Source of the DNA: CAZCQG01 sp964500775
GTDB lineage: Bacteria > Campylobacterota > Campylobacteria > Campylobacterales > CAZCQG01
Assembly: GCA_964500775.1 (NCBI GenBank)
Contig: CAZCQG010000005.1
Location: forward strand, 10,918-74,917
DNA: 64,000 nucleotides
Direction: 5' to 3'
A program made the position numbers and the translations under genes. Positions 52,904-61,990 of the stretch are shown here, piece by piece (positions within the stretch are counted from its first letter, which is position 1; every line of letters starts with the position of its first letter). The notes beneath the pieces are model-generated. The model was not told the origin of the DNA. It made no database searches and saw nothing but the letters and a program-made list of their open reading frames with translations.

Positions 52904-54170
52904 TTTTTACCTCATCTAAAAAATCAGCGTACCATTGCAATAACTCTCTCATTTGCTCGGTGTAATCCGCTCGGTGCGTATACGCTCTTACAACCCCGCT
53001 TTTTTCGTGGTGGTCTAAAACCCTCTCTTTTGCTTCAAACGTGGCGTTATGTTGGTTTTGATATGTGTCTACTAAGCTCCGATATGTGCCCCTAAAGCTA
53101 TGTAAGGTTTGCTTCTTATTATTTGCCTTATCCCCATACCCCATAATCCTTAACGCCTTATTTCCCGTCTCTTTGTTTATAGGGGCGTTGATGTCTTTTT
53201 TTCCGTGAAATACCCATCTACCCCACCCCGTGAGTTTCTTTATATCTTCTAGTATCTTTATGGCTTGATGCGATAATGGCAACACGAAGTCCGGCAGATT
53301 CTTATCTTTTAGTTTCATTTCGGAGCGTGGGATTCTTAGTACCTTTTTATCAAAATCTATTTGCTCCCATTGTAGATTACATAAGTTATCGGCTCTTAGG
53401 GGGACAATGCTTACAAACTTCAATAAAGCTCTCGTTATAGGTTCGCCGTGATAGTTGTCTATCTTTTGGAATAACTCTTGTAATGTTTCAATGTCGGTTA
53501 TTTTCGAGTAACTACTTTTTTCGACCTTTTTAAGTGCGTTTTTTGAAATCTTTAGCGTTGCAAGCTCTTCCGTATATCCCCGCTCATACGCATATACCCA
53601 TAAAGCCCTACAATCCGCTAAAAGCCTGTTCGCCGATTCTATTGCCGTTTTCTCTTTTTGTTGTAAAACTTCTAATAGCTTGTAGTGCGTAATGTCGGAG
53701 ATATTGAGAGATGAGGTTATATTATGGTCTTTGTCGTAGGTACAAAAGTGGGGGAATAAATCTCTTTCAAAATTTCGATATTTTCTATCTTTGTGTGTTT
53801 GGCTGCAAGTCAATCTATCGTAAATCCACTCTCTCACTATCAAATGAAATTGATTACTTGATTGTTTTTTCTCTAGCTCTTTTTTTTCCCTATGGAAATT
53901 TATCGGGTCTACCCCCTCGGAAACTAAAGAGAGATATTCATCCCTTTTATCTCTTGCATCTTTTAATTTTACGGTAGGATAGTTTCCTAGTGTGGTTTTT
54001 TTGGCTTTTCCCTTTATCGTAAATCTAATCTCCCAAAGCTTGCTTCCGTTTGGTTTGATTAGCAACTGCAACCCGCCTCCATCTCTTAGCGTGTAATCTT
54101 TATCTTTAGGTTTTGCACTTCTTATCGTCTTATCGAGTAATAAGTTGCTTCCACGTTGCATATTAGCCAT
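52890..54170 (-). CDS. int: P4-type tyrosine integrase
   Basis: 426 residues. An N-terminal DUF4102 domain (LLDKTIRSAKPKDKDYTLRD, LWEIRFTIKGKAKKTTLGNY), a core-binding SAM-like domain (about 105-215), and a catalytic domain with Arg in VPLRADNLCNLQW, HxxR in LHSFRGTYRS, a His in LDHHEKSGVVRAYTH and the nucleophile Tyr in the RADYTEQMRELLQW region. The start lies 190 bp from the tmRNA 3' end, the typical target of this class. Five AAGTACATTA-type sites fill the gap. Confidence 0.93.
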   Translation of the reverse strand: MANMQRGSNLLLDKTIRSAKPKDKDYTLRDGGGLQLLIKPNGSKLWEIRFTIKGKAKKTTLGNYPTVKLKDARDKRDEYLSLVSEGVDPINFHREKKELEKKQSSNQFHLIVREWIYDRLTCSQTHKDRKYRNFERDLFPHFCTYDKDHNITSSLNISDITHYKLLEVLQQKEKTAIESANRLLADCRALWVYAYERGYTEELATLKISKNALKKVEKSSYSKITDIETLQELFQKIDNYHGEPITRALLKFVSIVPLRADNLCNLQWEQIDFDKKVLRIPRSEMKLKDKNLPDFVLPLSHQAIKILEDIKKLTGWGRWVFHGKKDINAPINKETGNKALRIMGYGDKANNKKQTLHSFRGTYRSLVDTYQNQHNATFEAKERVLDHHEKSGVVRAYTHRADYTEQMRELLQWYADFLDEVKNGTR

Positions 54171-54248
54171 AATGTACCTCTTGTTAATGTACTTTGAAAA
54201 GCATATTTTTTGAAGTACATTAGTTAAAGTACATTTAAAAGTACATTA
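54171..54248. repeat. Candidate integrase arm-type sites, right end (five copies)
   Basis: AATGTACCTC (54171, inverse, degenerate), TAATGTACTT (54185, inverse), AAGTACATTA (54213), AAGTACATTT (54227) and AAGTACATTA (54239). With the two left-end copies this gives seven. Arrays of short direct repeats next to int are typical arm-type sites. Confidence 0.72.
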
Positions 54249-54360
54249 AATACTTGGTTTCTATTGATTTTTGTTAGATTGTATTGGAGGGAAAATATTG
54301 GGTAAAGTCCCTATTTATCGTGCTTTGTAAGGGACTGTTAGATTTGGTTAGATTAAAGAA

Positions 54361-54725
54361 TGGTGGAGCTGTGCGGAATCGAACCGCAGTCCGATGATAC
54401 AGCCCACAAGGGTCTCTACATGCTTAGATAGGGTTAGAGTAATTTAAGCAGGCTTCGCACCACCCCCAAAACTGTGCCTGCCGATCCCATTCGTCATACC
54501 GGAGGCGGGAGATTCCGATACCAAGCCATCTAGTGGTTAAGCCGCGATCTCTTTAGATAGCATCAAGAGAGGCGACTGCTCCTAAAAAGGATTAGGCTGC
54601 TTTTACAGCAGCTGGAGCGTAATTTGTATTGTTTGCGTTTATTGTTCGCTGGCAGTTTTACGGTGTACCAAGACCGACATGCAACCCAAGCTACCGTACC
54701 AGCGTCGAAATCCCTGGTCAGCCCC
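54361..54725 (-). ncRNA. ssrA: Transfer-messenger RNA (tmRNA)
   Basis: 365 nt. The 5' end GGGGCTGACC and 3' end CAGCTCCACCA form the tRNA-like acceptor, with T-arm GGTTCGATTCC. The tag frame (54592-54636) encodes ANNTNYAPAAVKAA and a TAA stop, near the Campylobacterota consensus. It rescues ribosomes on broken mRNAs with SmpB. A -10 (TAGGAT) sits 6 bp before the 5' end, just after trpA. The 3' end is used as attachment site by the adjacent element, and the integrated copy leaves tmRNA intact. Confidence 0.97.
54368..54385 (+). other. Attachment site within the tmRNA 3' end
   Basis: GCTGTGCGGAATCGAACC (plus strand), part of the T-arm/acceptor of tmRNA; direct repeat partner of 49928-49945. 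Confidence 0.7.
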
Positions 54726-54743
54726 TTAGAATCCTAGCGCGAG

Positions 54744-55484
54744 TTAAGAATTGATTTTCTCTTTGATCTCTTTTGCGAGGGCGGTGATTTTAGTCATTTT
54801 TTCACTGTTTGTCAAGCGCTCGTCGGTGAGCAGCCTCACAAATGCGCTCCCTACGATGACTCCATCGACATCTCTGCTTTTTTCTTTAGCATTCTCCGCA
54901 TTTACGCCAAACCCCAAAAACACCTCGCGATTTGTGGCGTTTCTGATACTTGCCGTGAGCGCACTTAGATCTTCGCTCTTGCCCGCACCCGTGATGCCGG
55001 CATACGCGACGAGATAGATAAACCCTTTACCGTTATTGGCGATCATCTTCACTCTATCTTCGGTGTCGGTCGGAGCGATGAAATCGACAAGCTCCACGCC
55101 GCTATTTTCAAATAGCGCTTTATAAGCGAGCGATTCTTCATAAGGCATATCGGGGATGATAAATCCGCTGACGTTCCCCTTTTTCGCCTCTTCTATGAAA
55201 AAATCCATCCCTCGGTGGTAAAAAGGGTTGAGATACCCCATCCAGTAGAGCTTAGATTCTCGCTTGGCTTTTTGCGATATTTCAAAGATGTCTTTTATCT
55301 TAAAGCCGCTTTTGAGCGCAAGCATATTTGCCTGCTCGATTACGGGACCATCTGCCACAGGATCGGAAAAAGGGATACCCAGCTCGATATAGTCGGCTCC
55401 CGCCAAAGAGAGCGATTCTAAAAGCTCTATCGTGAAATTTTTATCGGGATAACTCGCCGTCACGTACGCAACTAATTTTTTCAT
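54744..55484 (-). CDS. trpA: Tryptophan synthase alpha subunit
   Basis: 246 residues. Cleaves indole-3-glycerol phosphate to indole, passed to TrpB. ELGIPFSDPVADGPVIEQAN contains the catalytic Glu (ELGIPFSDP) and Asp, and LVAYAGITGAGKSEDL and FLGFGVNAENA bind the phosphate. No other trp gene is nearby. Its start overlaps the upstream Hpt gene by 4 bp. Confidence 0.96.
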   Translation of the reverse strand: MKKLVAYVTASYPDKNFTIELLESLSLAGADYIELGIPFSDPVADGPVIEQANMLALKSGFKIKDIFEISQKAKRESKLYWMGYLNPFYHRGMDFFIEEAKKGNVSGFIIPDMPYEESLAYKALFENSGVELVDFIAPTDTEDRVKMIANNGKGFIYLVAYAGITGAGKSEDLSALTASIRNATNREVFLGFGVNAENAKEKSRDVDGVIVGSAFVRLLTDERLTNSEKMTKITALAKEIKEKINS

Positions 55485-55888
55485 ATTTTTATCAATTCCT
55501 TAGGAGGTGTCTCTATTTTTTCATTGACGGGTGCGAGTTCTTCGTCGTTATTAAAGTTTTTGAGCCAAAGATTCATCTGGTCGCTCACAAGCAATAACCA
55601 GTCGATAAAACTCTCGCTCGCCGCCCCTTCCAAAGCTCGGGCGCGCTCCAGTACGTCTTCGACTTTCATAAAAAACGTATTCATCGTTTGTATCTTTAAA
55701 AAACCGGTCGCGGATTTGATATTGTGCGCTACTCGAAAAAGGCTGTTGATGCCTACGCTATAGTTTTCTTGATGCGCTAAAGATATGATTGTCGGCTCTA
55801 GAGTCTCGGTCATTATCGTATAGTGTGAGATAAACTCATCGACTATATCAAAATCGAACTCTTCCTGCAGCCTTGTCGTAATCCCCAA
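55481..55888 (-). CDS. Hpt-domain phosphotransfer-like protein
   Basis: 135 residues if started at TTG 55888, which has GGGGCGGAG upstream and gives the start GITTRLQEEFDFDIVDEF; the frame itself is open to an ATG at 55927. The Hpt site is LFRVAHNIKSATGFLKI (phospho-His in AHNIKS). It could pass phosphate between the many receivers and kinases in this genome. It overlaps trpA by 4 bp but has no evident metabolic link with it. Confidence 0.8.
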   Translation of the reverse strand: MGITTRLQEEFDFDIVDEFISHYTIMTETLEPTIISLAHQENYSVGINSLFRVAHNIKSATGFLKIQTMNTFFMKVEDVLERARALEGAASESFIDWLLLVSDQMNLWLKNFNNDEELAPVNEKIETPPKELIKI

Positions 55889-55969
55889 ACTTGCTCCGCC
55901 CCTTAATGAAAAGTATAATGTTATCAATTTTGTAATAAAATCCCTTACAAGTTAGTAAAGGTCTTAAAG

Positions 55970-56758
55970 ATGAAAAAAACCACCGTAGGAAGCATACGAA
56001 ATTCCAAAGGAAAAGAGCCACTAGTCGTCATCACGGCGTATGATGCCCTTTTCGCGAGACTTTTTTGCCAAGAAGCGGACATCTTGCTTGTCGGCGATTC
56101 GCTCAATATGAGCTTTCTAGGCAAAAAGGACACTCTAAGCGCCACGCTAGAGCAGATGATCTACCACACCCAAGCAGTCTGTGCGGGAGCGTCCGAATCT
56201 TTCGTGGTGCTTGATATGCCTTTTGGGACTTATAACGACAAAACTCTCGCTCTCGCAAACTGTATCAAAGTCTACAAAGAGACAAATGCAAGCGCGGTAA
56301 AAATCGAAGGGGGTATCGACAAAGCAGAGATCATCTCCCATTTGGTGCACAACGGAATCGCGGTGATGGGACATATAGGACTTATGCCCCAATTCGTCCG
56401 CGCCGAGGGTGGATACAAGATAAAAGGGAAAGATGAAGTGAGCACCGAATCGCTCATCAAAGACGCAAAAGCGGTAGAATCCGCAGGTGCGTTTGCCATC
56501 GTCATCGAAGGGGTCAAAAGCGAAAGTGCGGCAAAAGTCGCCGCAAGCGTGGACATCCCCCTCATAGGTATCGGCTCGGGCAACGGCGTGGACGGACAGG
56601 TGCTGGTGTGGAGCGATATGTTTGGATTCTTCACCGAGTTTTGCCCAAAATTCGTCCGCAAATATATGGATGGCGCAACACTCATCAAAGAGGGGATGCA
56701 GCGATATGCCAAGGATGTAAAAAGTAGGGATTTCCCAAATAGCGAAGAAAGTTACTGA
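55970..56758 (+). CDS. panB: 3-methyl-2-oxobutanoate hydroxymethyltransferase
   Basis: 262 residues. Makes ketopantoate for coenzyme A synthesis with methylene-THF. LVVITAYDALFARLF, DILLVGDSLNMSFLG (metal site), MPFGTY, AVKIEGG, GHIGLMPQ and VIEGVKSE are all present, with Glu of the VIEGV segment as catalytic base. It shares its last base with the ruvB start (TGATG). Confidence 0.96.
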   Translation: MKKTTVGSIRNSKGKEPLVVITAYDALFARLFCQEADILLVGDSLNMSFLGKKDTLSATLEQMIYHTQAVCAGASESFVVLDMPFGTYNDKTLALANCIKVYKETNASAVKIEGGIDKAEIISHLVHNGIAVMGHIGLMPQFVRAEGGYKIKGKDEVSTESLIKDAKAVESAGAFAIVIEGVKSESAAKVAASVDIPLIGIGSGNGVDGQVLVWSDMFGFFTEFCPKFVRKYMDGATLIKEGMQRYAKDVKSRDFPNSEESY

Positions 56759-57768
56759 TGGAACGAATCATCGAGATAGAAAAGATAAGCTTCGACAAAG
56801 AGGAGGAGTTTAGCCTCCGTCCCAAAGAGTGGGATGATTATGTCGGACAAGAGAAGATAAAAGACAACTTGCGGGTCTTTATCGACGCAAGTAAAAAGCG
56901 CAAAGAGCCGCTCGATCACGCCCTCTTTTTCGGACCTCCGGGGCTAGGAAAGACGACGCTCGCACACATCATCGCCCACCAAATGGATGCCAATATCAAA
57001 GTCACCGCCGCACCGATGATAGAAAAGAGCGGCGACTTGGCGGCGATTTTGACAAATCTAGAATCTAACGACATCCTCTTTATCGATGAGATTCATAGGC
57101 TCTCGCCCGCGATAGAGGAGATACTCTACCCCGCGATGGAGGACTTCCGCATCGACATCATCATAGGTTCAGGACCTGCGGCGCAGACGGTGAAGCTTGA
57201 TTTGCAAAAATTTACCCTCATCGGCGCGACTACACGGGCGGGGATGATCAGCAACCCGCTTCGCGATAGATTCGGGATGAACTTTAGACTGGAGTTTTAC
57301 AATCGCGACGAACTCGCCCAAATCGTCCAAAAAGCCTCGCGCAAGCTCAATAAATACTGTAACGACGACGCGGCGTTAGAGATCGCCAAACGCTCTCGCG
57401 GTACACCGAGAATCGCTTTGCGACTATTGCGGCGTGTACGAGATTTCGCCGAAGTAGAGAATGAAGACGCCATCTCCTTGGAGCGGTGCCGATTTGCCCT
57501 CGATAGGCTCGGGGTCAATGATCTAGGGTTTGATGATATGGACTTGCGCCTCCTCCAGCTACTTGCCGAATCACGCGGCAAACCACTAGGGCTAAGCACT
57601 ATCTCTGCGGCTTTGAGCGAGGATGAAGGGACGATAGAGGACGTGGTAGAACCCTACCTGCTTGCCAACGGATTCTTGGAGCGCACCGCTCGAGGACGGG
57701 TCGCTACCTACAAGACCTACGAGATTCTGAAGTTTGAAGGGCTTACGCCGCAGGGGAGCTTGTTTTAG
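56758..57768 (+). CDS. ruvB: Holliday junction branch-migration helicase RuvB
   Basis: 336 residues. AAA+ motor: Walker A GPPGLGKTTLAHI, Walker B FIDEIHRLSP, sensor GATTRAGMISNPLRDRFG with Arg finger, and a C-terminal winged helix (GLSTISAALSEDEGTIED). Drives branch migration with RuvA, which is not in the window. Coupled to panB. Ends 4 bp inside the convergent REC-HK gene. Confidence 0.97.
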   Translation: MERIIEIEKISFDKEEEFSLRPKEWDDYVGQEKIKDNLRVFIDASKKRKEPLDHALFFGPPGLGKTTLAHIIAHQMDANIKVTAAPMIEKSGDLAAILTNLESNDILFIDEIHRLSPAIEEILYPAMEDFRIDIIIGSGPAAQTVKLDLQKFTLIGATTRAGMISNPLRDRFGMNFRLEFYNRDELAQIVQKASRKLNKYCNDDAALEIAKRSRGTPRIALRLLRRVRDFAEVENEDAISLERCRFALDRLGVNDLGFDDMDLRLLQLLAESRGKPLGLSTISAALSEDEGTIEDVVEPYLLANGFLERTARGRVATYKTYEILKFEGLTPQGSLF

Positions 57769-58895
57769 AGATTTATCTCAAAACACGCCCAACCGTCGAG
57801 ATTGTAAGCGCTTATTGCACCCTCAAAGTTATTTTCGATAATCGATTTGCACATATATAAACCAATCCCCGTACCGCTTTGTTCTTTTGTGGTGACGTAG
57901 GATTCAAAGAGTTTCTCGGGCAATAAATCGGCATCGATTCCCCCGCCGTTGTCGCATATTTTTATATTTATCCGCTCTTCTTTGGAGACGTATATCTCTA
58001 TTTTTCCGTCTCTTCGAGCGCTTTTTTTGATAGCATCTTTGGCATTGGAGACAATATTGAGCGCGACTTGTTTAAACTCATTCTCATACCCTTTGACAAA
58101 CAGACTCTTGTCAGCCTCGAATTTCACCTCGATACCCGCATCGACGAGGGCTGGAAACACCATATCCAAAACCGATTGCAGGGCATTGGCGATATTAAAC
58201 ATCATTTTCTCTTTCGAGGGCTTGAAGAAATCGCCGAAGTTGCTTATCGTATCGGACATAAACTGTACGTTATCGTCTATTTTTTCAAGCATTTCATAAA
58301 TATCAGTAAACTCTGCGGCACGCTCCGATTTTTTGAGCGCTTGTTTGACGTTGGCACTCAAAAGCGATGTGACCGTAAGGGGCTGCTTGAATTGGTGGGA
58401 GATATTTCCGATAGCATCCCCTACCGAAGACATTTTGGATTGTTGTATCAAAAGCTCTTCGCTTTTTCTCCGTTTGTCCGCCTCGGCACGCACCATCTCT
58501 TCGAGCATCGCTTGATAGCTTCGCAACTCCAAATGTACCTTAACCCTAGAGACTAGCTCTTGTTCGTTAAAAGGCTTCGTGACGTAATCGACGCATCCGC
58601 ATTCAAAACCTAGCGAAACACTCTCATGATCCCCCCTAGCGCTCACGAAAATAATAGGAATCATAGCCGTTCTTTCGTTCAGCTTTATCTGTTTGCACAC
58701 TTCAAACCCATCCATATCGGGCATCATAATATCTAATAAAACGAGATCGTATCTGCTTTGCGCCAGTCGCTCCAACGCCTCGATACCGCTAGTAGCAAAA
58801 GCGGAGTTTATATCGTGCTCTTTGAGCATACTCGCGGCAAGTTGAATATTTTTCGGGTTGTCGTCTACTATGAGCACCTCGCTACTAAACATCAC
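57765..58895 (-). CDS. Response regulator-histidine kinase fusion (REC-HK)
   Basis: 376 residues with the same layout as the protein at 30425: receiver (VLIVDDNPKNIQLA, LLDIMMPDMDGFE, Lys in YVTKPFNEQ), coiled coil, H-box NISHQFKQPLT, N-box QVALNIVSNAKDAI, G-boxes DNGGGID and SGTGIGLYMCK. Cytoplasmic. Its start overlaps by 11 bp the end of the hybrid kinase gene upstream, so the two likely form one relay. Confidence 0.92.
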   Translation of the reverse strand: MMFSSEVLIVDDNPKNIQLAASMLKEHDINSAFATSGIEALERLAQSRYDLVLLDIMMPDMDGFEVCKQIKLNERTAMIPIIFVSARGDHESVSLGFECGCVDYVTKPFNEQELVSRVKVHLELRSYQAMLEEMVRAEADKRRKSEELLIQQSKMSSVGDAIGNISHQFKQPLTVTSLLSANVKQALKKSERAAEFTDIYEMLEKIDDNVQFMSDTISNFGDFFKPSKEKMMFNIANALQSVLDMVFPALVDAGIEVKFEADKSLFVKGYENEFKQVALNIVSNAKDAIKKSARRDGKIEIYVSKEERINIKICDNGGGIDADLLPEKLFESYVTTKEQSGTGIGLYMCKSIIENNFEGAISAYNLDGWACFEINL

Positions 58896-60570
58896 TCTCC
58901 TTTTTCGGCAATATCGTTTGAAATAATCCCATAAGTTTTTTTATCACCGAGATGTCGAACTTATCGACCGCGCTAATAATCTCCTCGGCATATTTTTCCA
59001 ATGATTCCTCGTTTTTCTCCGACGCAAACGCCTTAAGCTCTTTGGCAAAAGCGGTTATCTCCTCAAATTTTGCGTTTTTACGCGCCTCATTCCATTTGGT
59101 AAAAAAGCGTTCATACACCTCTTGCGCCGTGATTTTTTGAAGTGCGATTTCCTCTATACTCCCCCGCCTATGAGCGCTCTTTGGTTCTTGAACACTCGTA
59201 TGGGGCAGATACCTTGCAAGCAGCGACTTCAATTCATACGCGCTAAAAGGCTTAGAGAGATAATCATCGAAAAGGGTACTAAAATTTTTCTTGTCTTTGG
59301 GCATAGCCGAAAAGGCAATGAGAGGAATTTTTTCAAATCCTTTTATCGCCCGAAGCTCTTTAGCGCACTCATACCCATCCATATCGGGCATCGCAATATC
59401 GAGCAATACGAGGTCTATTTTTTTATAACTCGCTACTTTGAGTGCCTCTTCCCCACTACTGGCTTCTACGATTCTGATGGCAGTGGATTCGAGTATCCCT
59501 TTGACCAATTCACGATTTCTTGCGACGTCATCGACTACCAATAAAATAGATTCCGTGAAATTTATATCAACATTTTCTAACGCATTTGAGTGCAGCACCT
59601 CTTCGGTGCATATTGCCACACTATCGATGACCACCGAAAACCTCGATCCGCTCCCAAGCTCGCTTTTTAAGAGTATCTCTCCGCCGAGCTTTTCCACGAG
59701 TCTTTTTGAGATAGAGAGTCCCAGTCCCGTCCCCTCCAAGCCTTGGGTTTTTAGAGTCGACTGCTCAAACGCCTCAAAAATGAGCTGCTGTTCAAAAGGC
59801 GATATGCCGATACCGGTATCCACGACGCTTATCTCTATCTTTGCCCTATTGTTTTTTTTCTCGACGCAATTTGCCAAAACGGTGATTTTTCCGACGTTTG
59901 TGAATTTTATGGCGTTACCCAAAAGATTAAAGAGCACCTGTGCTAATCTCGCCTTATCGGATAAAAAGCACACGGGGAAATTGGAATCGATAAAAAACTC
60001 CAACTCCAAGGCCTTTTCCTTGCTTTTCTCTTTAAATACGAGTTCCAACTCATAAAACATCTCTTTGATAGAGAGGGGAGAGTGGTTTATCTCTATTTTC
60101 CCCGCCTCTATTTTTGAAATATCCAAAATGTCGTTTATAAGTTTTAAGAGCATCTTGCCGCTGCTTTTTATGGAGCTAAGATAGTACTTTTGTTTCTCGT
60201 CGGTATTTGTTTTCTCTAAAAGCTCGGCAAAACCTAGTACGGCATTGAGCGGCGTGCGTATCTCATGGCTGATATTTGCGACGAACGCGGACTTGGCGAT
60301 GCTCGCTTTCTCGGCTTTGCTTAGGGCTAACTCTAGCTCTTTTTTCGTATTTGCGAGTTTTTGATTGAGTATTTTGAGCTTGGTATTCCAGTAGATAAAA
60401 ATAAAGATGACAAACGCCGCCCCTAAAAACATCGCCCACATTGCTTTATGGTCGTATTCGTTTTCGGTATAAATTTTTTGGATTTCGATCTCTACGGCAT
60501 CCGTTTGCAATACTCCGACTATGCCGATTAAGAAAAACGATAGGAGCAATAAAGTAAAATATTTTTTCAC
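58885..60570 (-). CDS. Hybrid sensor histidine kinase
   Basis: 561 residues from GTG 60570 (AAGGAAAC upstream, family-like VKKYFTLLLLSF start; ATG 60603 has no RBS). Two membrane helices (4-22 and about 43-63) border a very short periplasmic loop. HisKA VANISHEIRTPLNAVLG, HATPase VDTGIGISPFEQQ and LEGTGLGLSISKRL, receiver LLVVDDVARNRELV with LLDIAMPDMDGYE, then a helical C-terminal tail of about 100 residues resembling an Hpt without an obvious His. The output probably goes to the REC-HK encoded next. Confidence 0.9.
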   Translation of the reverse strand: MKKYFTLLLLSFFLIGIVGVLQTDAVEIEIQKIYTENEYDHKAMWAMFLGAAFVIFIFIYWNTKLKILNQKLANTKKELELALSKAEKASIAKSAFVANISHEIRTPLNAVLGFAELLEKTNTDEKQKYYLSSIKSSGKMLLKLINDILDISKIEAGKIEINHSPLSIKEMFYELELVFKEKSKEKALELEFFIDSNFPVCFLSDKARLAQVLFNLLGNAIKFTNVGKITVLANCVEKKNNRAKIEISVVDTGIGISPFEQQLIFEAFEQSTLKTQGLEGTGLGLSISKRLVEKLGGEILLKSELGSGSRFSVVIDSVAICTEEVLHSNALENVDINFTESILLVVDDVARNRELVKGILESTAIRIVEASSGEEALKVASYKKIDLVLLDIAMPDMDGYECAKELRAIKGFEKIPLIAFSAMPKDKKNFSTLFDDYLSKPFSAYELKSLLARYLPHTSVQEPKSAHRRGSIEEIALQKITAQEVYERFFTKWNEARKNAKFEEITAFAKELKAFASEKNEESLEKYAEEIISAVDKFDISVIKKLMGLFQTILPKKESDV

Positions 60571-60751
60571 TAAAAGTTTCCTTGATGAAATAAAGCACAA
60601 CATTTTATTAAAATAAAGTGTTGTTTTGATGTTAAAATAGTGATTGGTGATAAAAAATTATACAATTACCATCTTTTTGACACTTCAATGAGATATGATT
60701 GTACTATAAATCTAAAAAAATATTATGCCGCATTCGACTGGGGGAATATCT

Positions 60752-61981
60752 ATGGAAGTGGGACTAATAGGCAGGCAGCCGATACTCAATAACGACGGCA
60801 GCACGTTTGGCTACGAGCTCCTCTACAGAAGCGACAACAATAACCGCGCAGAGGTACTAGACGACAATATGGCGACAAGCAGCGTCCTCATAAGCGCTAT
60901 GAATACGTTCGGACTAGATAAACTTATCGGGAATAAAAGAGCGTTTATAAACGTGGGGGTCGATCTACTACTCGATCCTATTTTAGAGGCGTTGCCTAAA
61001 GAGCGCTTCGTACTAGAGATACTCGAAGACGTGAAGATAGAGGAGAAAACCCTCAATAGAATCAAAGAGCTCAAAGAACACGGCTATACGATAGCCGTCG
61101 ATGACCTGAACTTTGAAGAAGAGCTTGTGGAAAATTTCAAACCGGTCTTTGAATTTGCCGAGGTATTGAAGTTTGACATTATGCAAACCGGCATCGAGAA
61201 TCTCACACAAAAAATCAAGCCCTTCAAACAATATAATCTCAAATTTTTAGCAGAGAAGGTGGAAAATATCAATGAGTTTGAAGCGTGTAAAAGTGCCGGT
61301 TTTAGTTATTATCAAGGATATTTCTTCTCCAAGCCCGATGTAATAAGCGGAAAAAAACTTGACCCCTCCAAACTCTCGGTAGTAAATATCGTCTCTCTGC
61401 TAAATAGCGATTGCGATATAGCGAAGATCGAGCGGGAGTTTTTACGAGCACCCGAACTGGCGTTTAACCTCCTCAAATACCTTAATAGCGCCTCCATAGG
61501 GGCAAGATCGAAAATCACCTCCATCTCGCATGCCATCTCGCTTTTAGGCAGATCACAGCTCGCCCAATGGCTCACCCTCTACCTCTATGCGGATACGAAG
61601 GAGAATAAATTTTCCACGCCGCTTATGGAGAGTGCGATATTTCGGGCGAAGTTTATGAGTGAGCTCGGACACACCCTCAATATGGATAAAAAGATGCAAG
61701 AAAAGGCGTATTTGACGGGGATGGTTTCACTCATCGACGCACTTATGGGAACTACGTTTGATGACGTTTTTAATGAAATAAGCTTTGATGACGACATCAA
61801 AGAGGCGATCACCAAAAAAAGCGGAAAGCTCGGAAAGTTATTCTTAGCTTCCTTGATAGCGGAGAAGAGCAATCCGAAGATGATAGAGGTATTTAAAAAA
61901 ATAGGATTAGATGAGGCAAAGTTGGGGAATATGATGCATAATTGCTATAATTGGCTAAGTGAAAATAAAATCCATTCATAA
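60752..61981 (+). CDS. EAL-HDOD (YuxH-like) signalling protein
   Basis: 409 residues from ATG 60752 (GGGG upstream). An EAL-like half (1-200) keeps some but not all active residues: GYELLYR instead of EALLR, VLEILED, AVDDLNF (the DD pair kept), FLAEKVEN and YYQGYFFSKP. The HDOD half (about 205-400) includes LRAPELAFNLLKYLN and SISHAISLLGRSQLAQWL. Loss of catalytic residues suggests binding or scaffolding rather than hydrolysis. The response regulator 9 bp downstream is probably co-transcribed. Confidence 0.86.
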   Translation: MEVGLIGRQPILNNDGSTFGYELLYRSDNNNRAEVLDDNMATSSVLISAMNTFGLDKLIGNKRAFINVGVDLLLDPILEALPKERFVLEILEDVKIEEKTLNRIKELKEHGYTIAVDDLNFEEELVENFKPVFEFAEVLKFDIMQTGIENLTQKIKPFKQYNLKFLAEKVENINEFEACKSAGFSYYQGYFFSKPDVISGKKLDPSKLSVVNIVSLLNSDCDIAKIEREFLRAPELAFNLLKYLNSASIGARSKITSISHAISLLGRSQLAQWLTLYLYADTKENKFSTPLMESAIFRAKFMSELGHTLNMDKKMQEKAYLTGMVSLIDALMGTTFDDVFNEISFDDDIKEAITKKSGKLGKLFLASLIAEKSNPKMIEVFKKIGLDEAKLGNMMHNCYNWLSENKIHS

Positions 61982-61990
61982 AAAAGAGCG

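Larger units (their letters stand above)
49928..54385. mobile_element. Small integrative element inserted at the 3' end of ssrA
   Basis: About 4.46 kb between a direct repeat of 18 bp (GCTGTGCnnAATCGAACC at 49928-49945 and inside tmRNA at 54368-54385, 16 of 18 identical). It encodes a P4-type integrase beside the tmRNA end, an AlpA-like protein, a winged-helix protein, a Rep-like protein and two unknown proteins, all on the minus strand. Base composition is more AT-rich than the flanks. No capsid, tail or terminase gene is visible, so a satellite-like or plasmid-like element is more likely than a complete phage. Confidence 0.82.

Noticed and set aside
54171..54360. A further small gene between int and ssrA
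   Set aside because: No frame with a start and RBS; the stretch is explained by arm-type repeats.
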